A DNA stretch of 64,000 nt from Cristatella mucedo. Lineage: Eukaryota; Bryozoa; Phylactolaemata; Cristatellidae. This document shows positions 22,631 through 34,731 of this stretch, piece by piece (positions within the stretch are counted from its first letter, which is position 1; the number at the start of each line of letters is the position of its first letter). Both the position numbers and the translations under genes were made by a program. The stretch covers positions 14,081,001 through 14,145,000 of the forward strand of contig WPIO01000001.1 of assembly GCA_009760855.2 (NCBI GenBank), read 5' to 3'. The notes under the pieces were generated by a model. It saw only the letters and a list, made by a program, of their open reading frames with translations. It searched no databases and had not been told where the DNA came from.

Positions 22631-24246
22631 TGGTTCGATCGGGTGAGCTCTACTTTACAGGCACAGCGCCGCTACGCTGCAGCGGCCAGCAGTACCTCGC
22701 CGCCGGGCGAGAGCGGCTCGTTTATTGCGCGGCCGTCCGGCCGTTCGAATCAGCGTCGCCGGCGGCTCTGGCCGCCGACGGCGGCGGCTCGCCAGTTTCC
22801 ACCGGGCAGTCCGGGCTGCGGTCGCTTTGAAGCGGGGCTAGTTTAAACCTGTCTCGCCGCAGCTAGTTGCAAGTGGCCCTGTCAAATTACTTGACATCCC
22901 GTTCATAGAAAACCAATAAGTGTCGCCGCCGCCGACGAAAACCGGACGACGCGGCCGCGGCGTGCTAAAGGTTGTCGCGTCGCGCGATCGCGCTCGCGCC
23001 GACCTGCAGCTGCCGCGCCTCCGCGCGAGTCGAGCCGCGGCGGACGAGATGCGCCGACGCCGACGGGCATCTCGCGCCGGTCCGAATCGCGTTCGCTCGC
23101 GTCCATCCCGCCCGCGCGCACGCTCGGTCGCCAGCCGTCCGAATCGCGTCGATCCGGGCGCGTTCAGTGGCGGCCGCTCGCCCCGCGATGCGGCGTCGCG
23201 TCGTCGTCCTATTGGCCCGCTGCTCGACGGGCTCTCTCCTCCATCGCTTCCCCGCTGCTGGTGAAATCGCGCAGGCAGAGACTCGGTCGGAACTCTGCCG
23301 ACATCGGCCGGAGACGCGTGCGAGTTTAACGCGGCGGAGACGCCGCTCCTTGCTTCCGCACAAAGGCGGTCCGAGCGAGCCGCGTTGCTAGCACGGCAAG
23401 GTGCGCCGGAAGCTGAGCTGGCGAGCCGCCGCACCAGACGGCCGTGGCCCTCGCCCACTCCGCGCCTCGTCGCCGCGTTGCCTCCGAATGGGGCGCGGCA
23501 GAGCGCGCGCGCTCGCTCGGGATTGTCGCGCTCGCCCAGCCGCTCTCCCGGGAGCCAACGATTTTCGGCAACCGTCGGCGACGAAGCCACGAGCACCTGG
23601 CGACGGCGGCCGCCGCTACCGCTGGCCAAGCAGCTCGAAAGGCATCGGCGCACGCAGCAATGGCGGCCGCTCTATTCCTTCCCCCCCCGCCCCGCCAACG
23701 AGCATGCATTCCCAGCCTACAGCCTCCCCACATCCGCCGTCGAGCGCGTCGACCGCACCGGCTGCTCCCTGCGAACGCTCTTTGACGGGCAGCAGGCGAT
23801 GGCGCAGCGGCAGCGTCGCCGCCACCGGCCGAAGCAGACCGCCGCCGCCGCTGCCGCTCGGCAAGCCGGGATGCAGCGGCGGCGGCGGCCGGTGGCAAGC
23901 GCGAGCTCGAGTCGCAGCTGCTGCTCGACCCTCGATCGGCGAAGCCCGGCGCGCTGCCGCGACGCTCCCGCAATTAATTTCCCGGTGGCTCGCCCAGCCT
24001 ACAACGCGCCCGCAGCCCGCAACTACGCGATTGCTTTCGCTGCTGCTGCTGCAGCCGCGGCCGCCGCAACTTTAGGCGGTGCTGACGCCGGTGCAGCTGC
24101 AGCGCTAGTCGTACGGAAAGCATGCCCGCCCGGAACTAATGGCTCGAGCATGAATCGTCTCAGTTTTTGTGAGTCAGCGAGTCAGCAGCGGCGTCAAGTC
24201 GGCGATGCTGAGCATGCAGCTGCGTGATAAATGTATAGTTGTATCT

Positions 24247-24408
24247 AGGCTAGGGTTAAGCTGCTCGCACTTAATGACCCTGGCGGTGGGTTCGAGTCCT
24301 GCAGCGGAGAATCCTGCATTGCCTGTTGCTTGCCGGGCGATAGGCGCAAGGGCTCCTCTGTCGATATATGCTATATAAATGAGGCTGTTGGATCAGCCAG
24401 CACTTACT
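24247..24408 (+). mobile_element. SINE-1 copy
   Basis: Diverged head with GGGTTCGAGTCCTGCAG (box B), then GAGAATCCTGCATTGCC, TTGCCGGGCGATAGGC, AAGGGCTCCTCTGTCGATA and AAATGAGGCTGTTGGATCAG. The order matches SINE-1 throughout. Confidence 0.78.
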
Positions 24409-25432
24409 ATTATTACTTTCTCTGCATTTCGCTAGTTGACACCTAGAAGGCAAGTTGAGTTGACCCAGCTGCCGGTTGCTCCGACTACAAGTTCCACTCA
24501 CGTCAATAGCTTCACCTTGGTGTCGACTAGCCGAGCTAAGCGCTGTCAAGACCGTACAGTTAATATGCAATACTATGCTAAGACTTCGACAGTGATGGTG
24601 ACTTGTGCTCAGGGAATTACTTAAAGGGAGGTTGTCGTTTCCTCACACCGCCGCCATTGCTGCTCCTGCTACCTTTAGGGACGACGCAGCGACAGTTGGC
24701 CGACAGCGGGCAGCGAGCAGAACTAGCTAGCCCCGCTAGACGCGCAGCCCCGGTCTTGGCATCCTATCTATCTACGCAGGCCCGATCGTAACGGGCCTGA
24801 AGCTCTACGCCCGCCGCAGGGCTACGGGGCGGCTGCCTCGCGAGAGCGAACGCGTAGCGGAGCCGGCGTCGTTCAAACAAATCGACCGGCCGCACGCCGG
24901 CCGGCCGGCCACCCCGCCGCAAGAACCGAACGCTCGCGCCGCTCGGCTGAAAAGCCGCCCGCCCGCCCGACCGTTGCTGGCAGGCCGGCCAACCCGCGGC
25001 GCCCGCTGGCCGCAGCAGCCGCACCGGCGCCGCTGACCTAATCCCCGGCGCTGGCTCCTCCTTCTCTGCTGTGCTGCGCGCTACTCTCGAGCTTCCGCTG
25101 GCGCTCGCAGACGCGCGGGTAGCGGTCCGGCGGTAAGCGCGAACTCTGCGGAGACTATCTATTCCCTTTTTTCGCAGGCGGGCGTAGCTATGTACGCGTG
25201 CGTGCATTCAATCGGCTCTGCGTTCACTTACACGCTCCTGCGCGGTCGACGCTCGTCCTACGCGATGGACACTTACTTCCACGGGCAGCGCGTCCGACAA
25301 AAGTCGCGCGAGTCAGATTCAGGTGCCTTGCGAAGGTCTTCACAAATCGCCGGCAAAGCACTGCGCTACTCGCCGTTTTACACAGCATCTGCACTCTATA
25401 CAGTAACCCGCAATAGCAATCAATCTGAGCGG

Positions 25433-25490
25433 GCAATAATAACGAAAATTATATTAAGGCTTTCGCATAGCGCCCCCAAGAGATGTCAAT
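25433..25490 (-). mobile_element. Possible SINE/LINE tail relic
   Basis: Minus-strand TTGGGGGCGCTATGCGAAAG next to AATAATAA sequence resembles the shared tail, but only about 25 bases match. Confidence 0.35.
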
Positions 25491-25811
25491 ACGGTTCGTA
25501 ATAGACCGCTGGATTTTGTGAGGGTTGCATTATGGGCGGCATTGTGCGAGCGGGTCGAGAAGTCTGTCTTGCCCATTTTCCCAGCGCCAAGAGCGGGGTC
25601 GCCTCACACACGGATCGACTAAAGTGGGGGAAGGTGCGGCGATTGAAAGCGGAAGAGCGGGCAACTACGGAATGGGAGTTAGAACTTCTCCGCCCGCGGA
25701 CAATGTCACAGGCGCACGCAAGGCGCCGCGCTTAGCGGCTTCCCTTTCACCGCTCACTCCAACCGTCGGACTTGCGGCGGAAAAGAGGAGAGCGAGAGCG
25801 AGTGAATAATT

Positions 25812-25896
25812 GTAATAATAATAATAATAATAATAATACACTTGATAAAGCGCCCTCAGAGAACTCAATCTCTTTCCGGGCGCTTTACATTTGCTA
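25812..25896 (-). mobile_element. LINE 3' end fragment
   Basis: Minus-strand AAAGCGCCCGGAAAGAGATT, then GAGTTCTCTGAGGGCGCTTT, ATCAAGTGTATT and an (ATT)n tail. This is the terminal 85 bp or so of the local LINE, severely 5'-truncated, as is usual for target-primed insertion. Confidence 0.85.
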
Positions 25897-26131
25897 CATT
25901 TGCATCGCACGAATGCGGCGCTGCCTGCGGGAACTTTCGTCGTTCTGCGGCGCCGGCCGGAGACCCGTAGACAGCGGCTACCCCTCGAAGAGCGACGGAC
26001 CGTGTCGCGAAATGGACGGTCGCGGCCTCCGCCGCCGCGCAATTACCCGTCACGTCGGAGTGCCCTATCCCGGGCGATAAGGGGCGGGGTCACGTTTCTG
26101 CGGCGATCGAAATCTGTCGAGCCGCGAGCCT

Positions 26132-26203
26132 CGGCGGCGGCGGCCTGGCGGCGGCCTGGCGGCGGCCTGGCGGCGGCCCGGCGGCGGCCCGGCGGCGGCC
26201 TGG
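26132..26203. repeat. 11-bp GC-rich tandem repeat
   Basis: Unit CTGGCGGCGGC is repeated about six times, some copies with CCG for CTG. It lies in the GC-rich block. Confidence 0.92.
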
Positions 26204-27222
26204 TGGCTCCTGCGCGATTGCTAGTCGGTTGAGCTGCCGTCAGGCTAAAGGAGATGCATCTCCAGTCCAGTCGGCGCCTTGACGGCAACGCGCTGCCACC
26301 CGCAGAAGCACTTGACTCTGCTCCGCGGTCTCTCGGCGGCAGCGGCTCGCCGCTGCCGCCGCGCTGCGATTTCCCAGCTAACGTGCGGACCGGCGAGCGG
26401 CGGCAGCGGTTCGTCGACCGCGAGCGCGGGCGCCGCGGGCAGATGAGCGGTTTTTATTTCACGTTCCTCCGAGGAGTATCGAAGGCCGCTGGGCGAGATC
26501 GCGCGATCCCGGCATGCGGCGAGCGGGGTCAACTTCCAAGCGATCGGATTCGTCGTGACCGCCGCCGCCGCCGCCGGCGGCGTAGCCGTGGCGCCGCCTC
26601 CTGAATCGCGGCAGCAGCGCTGACCGATGGCGATAGCAAGACGCGGCGGACGGACGGACGGACGGAGCTACCATCGACGGCGTAGCTGTCACACCCATCA
26701 GCCTCGACTGGTGCGACCGGCTAGCCGCGAAGGATGACTTTTGCTACATCAGCCGAACGTAGCTAGCTTGCTGGCTAGCCTCTTTGTCCGGGGCATCTAG
26801 GGAGAGCGCGCGCTGGGCGTTTGTTGTCGCTGCGCAAACACACAGCCCGACGGCGCCTGCGAATCATTCAACCGAGGGCACGCGCCGACGCGCCGGTCGC
26901 CGACGAGTGTCGCGCTGGCGTCAGCCTCGGCGGCTCCGCCGTAGCGCACTAGCGAGCGGACGCGGGCCCAAAGCGGCCGCTACGCTACGTGCCGAGTCCA
27001 GAGCAGCTGCGCCAGCGCGCGGCCGACGCTGTGTCCGGTTCAGGCGAGCGCGGGAACGCAGGGGACGGCAAGTTATCGACCATCCGCGAGGTTTCGCAGC
27101 GGTCGCGAATGCGTCAAGCCGCGCCCATACGAAGCAGAGGTCGGACAACCGGCAATCCACGCTCCGCCGCACCATCCCTACTCCGACAGACTTTTAACCA
27201 GTGCTTCGGTTGAGTAGAATAA

Positions 27223-27290
27223 TAATAAAAATAATTACATATTTGTATAACGCCCCCAGAGAACTGAATCTCTTTCTAGGCAGTTTACTT
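27223..27290 (-). mobile_element. LINE/SINE-2 3' tail fragment
   Basis: Minus-strand GCCTAGAAAGAGATTCAG, TTCTCTGGGGGCGTTATAC, AAATATG and a degenerate (ATT)n tail. Too short to say which element deposited it. Confidence 0.75.
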
Positions 27291-27607
27291 TCTTAACGAG
27301 AAAAAAACGTTCGCTAGGGTACGGTTTCCGTTCAAGAATAAATAATTCTACGACGCCGTTCAGCGATTGGGTAAAATTTGCCGCCAGATTTCGGCGGGGC
27401 AAGGATTTCCGCGGCTCCGTGCTCGGCAGACGCGGTGGCACAGTGGCGGGCGCTGCGTAGCGACGTGGGAATTAAGCTCACAATTGTACGTCTTGCCAAA
27501 AGTGCTTTGAGAAGGACGAAACGCGAGGCGCAGTTGGAAGCGCTGCCAATGAGAGCCTAAATCTGCAGCGTCGCGTCGCTCGCCCGAGCGCTCGCTCAAG
27601 TACCGAC

Positions 27608-27932
27608 GCTTTAGTTCGTATGCTCCCAAAGCCTGGAACTCCCTCCCGACCTGCGTCAGAACATCCCCTGACCTGACCGCATTTAAAAAGAACTTAAAAA
27701 CACACCTATTTAGGACAGCATTTAGTGGGTCCCTGTGATTCGTCCTTCATGTGCTTATGCATGCTGACACTGTGCATGTCACCCCTAACCATGTTATTCA
27801 TTTTGTTTGTTTATCGAGCATGATTTTACTCACCATTCAATTGCATTTCTCTTTGCAGCAAATGTGAAGCGCCCAGAGAGAGATTAAGTTCTCTGAGGGC
27901 GCTTTATCAAGTGCATTATTATTATTATTATT
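27608..27932 (+). mobile_element. LINE 3' end: RT C-terminus plus 3' UTR
   Basis: The first part encodes SSYAPKAWNSLPTCVRTSPD and FKKNLKTHLF-like residues, the typical C-terminus of CR1/L2-type reverse transcriptase ORFs. The 3' UTR follows, with the local signatures TTTAGTGGGTCCCTGTGATT, CATGCTGACACTGTGCATG and CCCCTAACCATGTTATTC, and ends GAGGGCGCTTTATCAAGTGC plus (ATT)n. It is 5'-truncated and inactive. Confidence 0.9.
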
Positions 27933-29149
27933 TGTGCGCTCAGCACTACGACCGCGTAAGCCACGAGTCCTCAGCCGTCGCAGCTCGCCGCGCGAGTCGC
28001 GAACAGCCAGACCGCTGCTGCTGCTGACTGAGCGAGCGGAGCGCGAGGTATGGCCGCATGGCGGGCCAGAGGCCGGATGTGTTCGCGCCGCGCTTCTTCA
28101 GCACCGGTTCTTTCGCCGCGTTGGCGAGCGGGTGTCTACCGTGGAGACGCAAAGCGCCAAGAAATTTCGCGGCCCTCCTCGGCGACGAGCGGTGGCTAGT
28201 GGCTAAACCGTGCTGCGTAGAGTGCGGTAGCGCCAAGTGGCGATTCTCCCACCCCACCAGCCCCGCTTTGGACAGCGCCCGCCGTGCGAGAATCGACAAA
28301 CGCGAGCGGTGATAGCAGAGCGAATGCGCGAGCGAAAGCGACCTAGGGGTCGGGCACGGGGCGATGCGCTTCCGGCCGAATGGCCGGGACGCGCCGTCGC
28401 CAGGCTCCACCGCCTTTTCCACCGCTCCGCCGCGTCGTCGTCGCGATCGACGCTGCCGCCACTCGCCGTCGCCGCCGCCGACGGCATTGTTCTGAGCGTC
28501 TCCCTCAGCCGGCCATGCCGCCGCTGCCGCCGCCGCCGTTCTCTCCGTGCGGCGCGCGCCAACCTCCGGCTCGCGGCATTTGCTGCGGCGACCGTTCGCC
28601 GACCGCAGCGCCCCCGGGCCCTGACCCCAGCAAACACTTGTGGAGGTCCCGGCATTCGACCGCCGGTAAGCCGGACGTGCCGCCGGACGACGGGACCGGA
28701 CCAGAAAAGTGGCCCTCGGCGGCGCAGGCCTTTGACGGGAGAGCGCGAGGCCCGGTCGCGGCGGCGGCGGGCGGGCAACCGACGAGTAGGAGGGAGTGAA
28801 GCGCAGCGCGAGCTGAGCTCCAGCTCTGGCGCGAGAGCTGCTCTGGACGCAGCTTCAAATCCGGTCTATCTCCATTCGAAGTATGAACCACTCGGCCGGC
28901 TTCAGGCAGCTAAATTTATCTTGAGGGCCACAGTAAATCGGATAGCAACTTTTGAGCTGATCTCGCCGGCGAAAAAGTGCAATATCACGCTAAAGCCGCG
29001 ATTACATGGTCCCTCTTCTTGCGGTCCTGCATCTGTTTTCCTTCAAGTTTACGCGGTCGGTTCGCCTAGGTCATGGGAAAATTGCTTTTGTTCGGTAGAT
29101 AGGAAATGGCCCACAGATATTCAATTTATTAATAATAATATTAATAATA

Positions 29150-29310
29150 AAAGCTTATTTTAAGGCCTCTTTTGCATAGTACCAGAAGAGCCTTAACGGC
29201 TGTCAGCACCGCTTACAGTTGGCAATAAAGGATCGCCAACTGCAGGATTCGAACCCACGACCTCGGTCGTGAAGAGCGAGAACCTTACCTGCTGGGCTAT
29301 CGCGGCCCAC
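29150..29310 (-). mobile_element. SINE-1 copy
   Basis: Minus-strand head GGCCGCGATAGCCCAGCAGG, box B GGGTTCGAATCCTGCAG, then GCGATCCTTTATTGCC, AAGGCTCTTCTGGTACTATG and AAAAGAGGC. Well preserved. Confidence 0.85.
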
Positions 29311-29369
29311 AATCCGGTGCTCTTAAGCCCTTAAGGATTCCCTTTTAGCATATAGAAAATAGAATAAAT

Positions 29370-29495
29370 ATGATTCCACGCACAGCGCCACAAGAGAAGT
29401 TAATCTCTAATCCAGGCCCTTAAGATACACCGCAGGACTAGAGCCCACGACCTCAGTCTCGAAAGGCGAGCGCGTATCATCACCCAGAACTATGC
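29370..29495 (-). mobile_element. SINE-2 copy, adjacent to SINE-1
   Basis: Minus-strand TGGGTGATGATACGCGCTCG, GAGGTCGTGGGCTCTAGTCC, AAGGGCCTGGATTAGAGATT and TTGTGGCGCTGTGC match SINE-2, though worn. It lies about 60 bp from the SINE-1 copy in the same orientation. Confidence 0.72.
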
Positions 29496-30235
29496 CGTCG
29501 GCCCGCAGCCCGCCGGCCCGCTTCGGGCTGCGGGCCTCCGGTCAAAGGTCAGTCATCGATCGTATCTCGCGGCGATGGCGATCGATTCTCGCCGGTGGCC
29601 TCGCGCCAATGCGTGCTGCAAGATCAGCTCGCCTGCCGCTCTCGGCACCGGCTTGAATGGACCCGCTTCACGACCATTTTACTCAATGGCCGAAAGAGGG
29701 GCAGGGGGCATATGTCCTCGGGCGCCGGATCGGGAGGGGGGTTGGCACCAAAATGGGCGCCTAAGAACTGGGTTGGGGGCGCTAAATATATAGTTCATCC
29801 CCGGCGCACAATATCCTAGTAACGCTACTGATTGTACTCCTCTTGTCGGCTCATCGGGCTTCCGGGTACCCGTCGATCCTTCGTTCCGAAACCCGTCCTG
29901 CCTGGCCGTTGTCTAGGGTCGCCTCGGCCGGATTCGAGAATCGAGAAAGCCTCGATGTCGAAGTCGGCGGCGCAAGGCGGCGTCGTCGTCGTCGCGTGAC
30001 GCAAGTGACGTACCGTCGGCTACCTCGGGTGTAGCATAGACGCTACTCTCTTTCGGAATTCAAATCAAAAGTGGCGTACGTTGTTGACTAGCGTTGCTGC
30101 GGATTCCCAGCCGGGCCTAGAGCGCGGCGGCTGTCGGCCCTATTAATTCATCGCGGACGCTTTGAGGTGCACGCGCGCGCACCGACGAGCCGCAGGGCTG
30201 TCTTTTCCTCTCTGCCGCCACCGGCGCAGCCGGCG

Positions 30236-30430
30236 CGACGACGGAGGATCGACGACGGAGGATCGACGACGGAGGATCGACGACGGAGGATCGACGACGG
30301 AGGATCGACGACGAAGGATCGACGACGAAGGATCGACGACGGAGGATCGACGACGGAGGATCGACGACGGAGGATCGACGACGGAGGATCGACGACGGAG
30401 GATCGACGACGGAGGATCGACGACGGAGGA
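30236..30430. repeat. 14-bp minisatellite, about 14 copies
   Basis: Unit GACGACGGAGGATC is repeated about 14 times with two G-to-A variants (GACGAAGGATC). The 42-bp triple unit gives a 14-residue repeat in open frames (minus RRRSSVVDPPSSIL). A coding role is unlikely given the flanking sequence. Confidence 0.95.
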
Positions 30431-30489
30431 ATAGAGATGAATAGAGATTAAATACTCTTAGGGCGCTATACGAATGAATTATAATAATA
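30431..30489 (+). mobile_element. SINE-2 3' tail abutting the 14-bp array
   Basis: TAGAGATTAAATACTCTTAG, GGCGCTATACGAATGAATTA and TAATAAT. This is the SINE-2 tail without its head. The minisatellite occupies the position where the head would be expected. Confidence 0.75.
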
Positions 30490-32011
30490 GTTAATCGCAG
30501 AGCGTTCGAACATGCCCGCTCTTCTCTCTCTCGCTCGCTCGCTCTCTTTCGGAACAAACGCCTCGCAGGCTTGCGTCTGTTTAATTAGCATCGAAAATTG
30601 AAACGCGTCAGGTTAGGCTCGCAGACTTAATTCCAGCTGTATTTCTACGAAATACCTAGACCTTACCTAAATCGAGATTCCGTTTCGTTTAACTACCGCG
30701 AGCAGCCGTAGCCTCGCTCTCGCTCGTAGCGAGCGTCTGCTCGCCGTAGAATTGAGCCAAGCTGTCGCCCGGGGCACATTAAAGCTAACCAAATCGTGGG
30801 TGCTGGCCAGTAGTACCGGGGACGCAGACGGTAGTTCGCCGGATGCAGTAGCACGACGGCGGGGCGACGCAGTGGGGTACGTTAGCGCGCTCCCTGGCCC
30901 AATTGGCAGCCGTCAGCGCGATTTCCGCTAGGCTGCTGGAGCCCAGTGCAGAGGGCGAACCCTCGCGTCCCTGCCGCTGCAATAACACGCCAGTGTCAGC
31001 AGCCATCGAGCCGGAGCGGCGGTGAAACCCGCGCGCGCGCGCGCGGCGCCGCCACGTGCGAGATCGCACGAGGAGCGTGCCTTCGCTGGTTTGTGCATGC
31101 ATGCGAAAGGCGCGCGAGTTTCCGCACGGAGTTCCGTACGGAGCGCACGACTAGCCGCCTCGCGCGACACAATCGGTGACTTGAGGAGGACGGGCTGCGC
31201 TGCCGGCAAGCTGGGCGCTCACGGTTCGCTACCGGCGAGCCGTGGGCGCAAAACGCCACTCGTTATGCGCGGCGAGGCTTTTTGCTCGCCATGGAAAGTC
31301 AGCGCTCCTTGAACATTATTCAGACGCGTCAATGGCCATTTGAGCGCCTCAGGGATAGGCACAATTGGCAGTGATAAAGAGAGTCAAGGGTCGACTGGGC
31401 TAGAAAGAGTCAGCGTCGTCGCAGCGGCGCTGCTGCGGCTGCAGTTAGCCACAGCGCTCGGCGCGCTCAAAACAAAATGCCGCTCGCTATTTACGCGATC
31501 CAGGTTCCCCCTTCGCCTGTCGGCCGCGAAAATGCAGCTTTGTTCCTCTTGCCGCGACGCACACTCGATCGCTTCTCTCGTCAATTCTAAAGAGAGCCTT
31601 TCATACCCTGGGACGCGCGTGCGCGCTCAGCAGACGGTCAGCGCTGCTCGTGCTCAAATCGCGTGAGCGGCGCCGCCGCTGCTGCCGCCGCCCTCGCGCG
31701 CCGACGATCGAGCCGTCCTTACCGCTCGCCCGAAGGTCGATAGCCTGCCGACCGGCTGCGTTATCCGCCACGGGGACAAGGCTGGAGAGAGACCGCCCCC
31801 GAGAATGGGGCGGCGGGCTTTTTCGCTCGTCGAATCGCATCGTCGCGACGGCGAACGCTCGCGCGGGCCGCCTCAAACGCCTCCGGCTTAGCGACATGGC
31901 GAGAGTTCGCCTTTAAAAAAATCTGCTCGAGTAAGCTAGCAAACGACCGACGAGATCGGTTGATGCATTTCGAGCTGGCTTGGTTCAGCGGTTAAATAAA
32001 TAAATACTATC

Positions 32012-32175
32012 CGATTTAGCAGCCTCTTTTGTATAGCGACAGAAGAGCCTTTACGGCTATCACCACCGCTTGCAGCGGCGATAAAGAATCACCCACTGCA
32101 GGATTTGAACCTACAACCTCGGGACCAAGGTCGTGAAAAGCAACCGCCTTACCTAGTGTGCCATCGCGGCTCACC
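32012..32175 (-). mobile_element. SINE-1 copy
   Basis: Minus-strand head GAGCCGCGATGGCACACTAG, GGTAAGGCGGTTGC, GGTTCAAATCCTGCAG (box B), then GGGTGATTCTTTATCGCCGC, AAGCGGTGGTGATAGCCG and ACAAAAGAGGCTGCTAAATC. Essentially full length. Confidence 0.9.
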
Positions 32176-32290
32176 AGGTTTAGGTTCTCGCCCCGACCAA
32201 GGTCTGGCCGAGGTCGTGGGCTCGAGCCCCGTGGCAATTGTGCGAAGCGCATGACTAGAGAATAAGTTCTCTTAGGGCGCTATGCAAATG
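32176..32290 (+). mobile_element. SINE-2 copy, head-to-head with SINE-1
   Basis: Begins abruptly at the SINE-1 end with a partial head, then CTCGCCCCGACCAAGGTCTG, GGCTCGAGCCCCGTGGCA, GAGAATAAGTTCTCTTAGGG and CGCTATGCAAATG. It has a clean junction with the inverted SINE-1 and the box A part reduced. Confidence 0.85.
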
Positions 32291-32409
32291 TTTTATATGT
32301 TTATTTTTTTATATCCATTTGTCAGCCGAAGGAGGGCTCTTCCGACCGGAAGACTCGCTCTCTCTCGCTCGCGAAAGTTGCCGCGCTGGTTTGGCGCCGC
32401 ACTTGTTTT

Positions 32410-32546
32410 TTAAGGTGCTCGCCTCGACCGATGCGAAGGCGATTGTATCTGATGACAGAGGTCGTGGGCTCGACCCCATGGCATATTGAATCGCCTGAAG
32501 AGAGGCTAGGTTCTCTTTTTTTTTAGGGCGTTATACAAATGAGTTA
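32410..32546 (+). mobile_element. SINE-2 copy with extra head segment
   Basis: TTAAGGTGCTCGCCTCGACC, an added GATGCGAAGGCGATTGTATC, then GAGGTCGTGGGCTCGACCCC, CATGGCATATTGAATCGCC, GAGAGGCTAGGTTCTC, a T run and TTAGGGCGTTATACAAATGA. Related to the copy at 17735. Confidence 0.82.
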
Positions 32547-33768
32547 CAGGTTTTTTTTCGCGTAGGGGTACGCACCGAAAACGCAGTCATTCTACTCAGC
32601 CGAGTTTTGACGGTTGCTCGAGGTCATTAGTGACGTCCAAGTATGCTTGTTAACATAAACTTTGTCTTAGACCTTACAAAAAGGGTGATTTGAAGTTTCA
32701 GTTCTCTAAGGAGTTATACTTCCTGCCTCTTCACAGATACACGTGAGGCCCTCTAGCGCAGAGGACTAGGTGGCCAGAAAGCGAACGGACTAGCAGATTA
32801 CTATTGAGGTTTGGGGGCTATTGATTGCTGTCATACGTTGCTATTCGGCATACTTGCGCGCGTTGGAACTGCTCCAACAACTTGCTGGCCGCGCTCGGGT
32901 GCAAAGAATTACCGCAATCAGCCGCAATTCACTCTCTGCGAAAATCGACCGGTTATTGGCAGCGCGAAGTTCGAGTTTTGAGGGAATATGATCGTACATG
33001 GTCCTTTTAATGTACCCGCCGTTTCACGCCAAGTCTCGCTCGCGCATTCTCTTGCAGTTTGGCTACGAAGAAGACGCTGGCCACAACCGCAATCCATCTA
33101 AATCCAGCGAAGTTCCACAGGAAATCGGCTGAGCGAAGCCCCGATTTGGATTGCGTCTTAAACTAACTATCATTCAAGCGTACCCAAAAAATTTTGCGCC
33201 ATTGCCATTAAGAGTGCACACCTTCATAGAATCCTCTTAAATTGACAGCAGCGCCACTGGCGTTGGGCGGGTCGCGGTGTTGGTAGACTTCAGTCGATTG
33301 CAATGGATTACAGCCGTTAAGCTTATTGCAACGACGCATGCTACAATTGTCGCTCGAAATTCGAGCTTCGCGAAGCCGATTTCCGGTCGATTGTCGCTTA
33401 ATTAGAGTGAATTGCGACTATTCGTTGCACCCGCAGCGCTTCGAGATGCCAGTTTCGTCCGTATGCGGCGTCGCGGCGGCGAGGACTAGCGTGCGTTATG
33501 AGCTTCGCGTTTTAAACGACAGACTGAAGTTCCGCAGCAGCTACTTTCGCGCCCAGCGTCATGACCGCTCGTAATTAGGGCAGGCTGAAGCTAGTCGCAA
33601 CCCTGGACGACTGGTGGTACCAGCAGCTAAAGGAAGCCGCGGCGTGCGTCGAGTCCCGAAAATGGTCGGCCACCGAGCACGTCGCGCTATTCACGGGGGA
33701 GGGGCGCGGTGAACGGAAAATACCCACCTGGAAGAAATACCCACCCGGAAAAAATAAAGGCAAAAATG
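32547..33768. other. No gene seen
   Basis: Moderately AT-rich, unique-looking sequence. Short frames at 32825-33010 and 33326-33574 (plus) show no recognisable motif. Confidence 0.55.
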
Positions 33769-33995
33769 GTAATAGTAATAATGATAATAATAACACACTT
33801 AATAAAGCGCCCTCAGAGAACTCAATCACTTTCTTGGCGCTTTAAATTTGCTGCAAAGGAAGCATGATTGAATGGTTAGTTTTAGCATAGAGGTGACATG
33901 CACAGGGTCAGCATGCAAGCGTGGTTAGTGGTAGTATGCACAGTGTCAGCGTGCATAAGCAAATAAAGGATGAATCGCAGGGACCCACTAAATGC
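33769..33995 (-). mobile_element. LINE 3' UTR fragment
   Basis: Minus-strand CATTTAGTGGGTCCCTGCGA through TCATCCTTTATTTGC, repeated GCATGCTGACACTGTG motifs, GCGCCAAGAAAGTGATTGAG, TTCTCTGAGGGCGCTTTATT and an (ATT)n-like tail. No RT sequence remains. Confidence 0.87.
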
Positions 33996-34142
33996 CGCGC
34001 TTTCATCTGGTCGCCGCAGTGGACACTTTTAGATTTTCGCTACAGGCACGAAGCCGTCGGCTCAGATCGCAAGCTGGAAACGAAGCGAATCAGGGTATAC
34101 TCTAATCAAAGAAGGCTCCGTATGAGAGCGAGCGAGCAGCAC

Positions 34143-34148
34143 CTCTCC

Positions 34149-34228
<80 letters not shown>

Positions 34229-34285
34229 CCTCTCTCTCAGCACCTCTCTCTCTCTCTCTCTCTCTCTCAGCACCTCTCTCTCAGC

Positions 34286-34338
<53 letters not shown>

Positions 34339-34351
34339 CCTCTCTCTCAGC

Positions 34352-34389
<38 letters not shown>

Positions 34390-34399
34390 CTCTCTCTCT

Positions 34400-34435
<36 letters not shown>

Positions 34436-34638
34436 CCTCTCTCTCTCTCTCTCTCAGCACCTCTCTCTCTGCTCTCTCTCTCTCTCTCTCTCTCTCAGCA
34501 CCTCTCTCTCTCTCTCTCTCTCTCAGCACCTCTCTCTGCTCTCTCTCTCTCTCTCTCAGCTCTCTCTCTGCTCTCTCTCTCTCTCTCTCAGCACCTCTCT
34601 CTCTCTCTCTTTCTCTCTGCTCTCTCTCTCTCAGCACT

Positions 34639-34673
<35 letters not shown>

Positions 34674-34693
34674 GTCTCTCTCTCTCTCTCAGC

Positions 34694-34731
<38 letters not shown>

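Noticed and set aside
22838-23653. 271-codon minus-strand frame
   Set aside because: Overlaps several equally long frames on the other strand and contains only Arg/Ser/Ala-biased sequence without motif.
24890-24912. CGGCCGG-rich palindrome as a structured element
   Set aside because: Simple GC-rich repetition in a GC-rich block. No distinct stem-loop beyond that expected.
28237-29163. 308-codon plus-strand frame in the GC-rich block
   Set aside because: Composition is Arg/Ala/Pro-rich, overlapping frames on both strands are equally open, no domain is present, and the end runs into a SINE.
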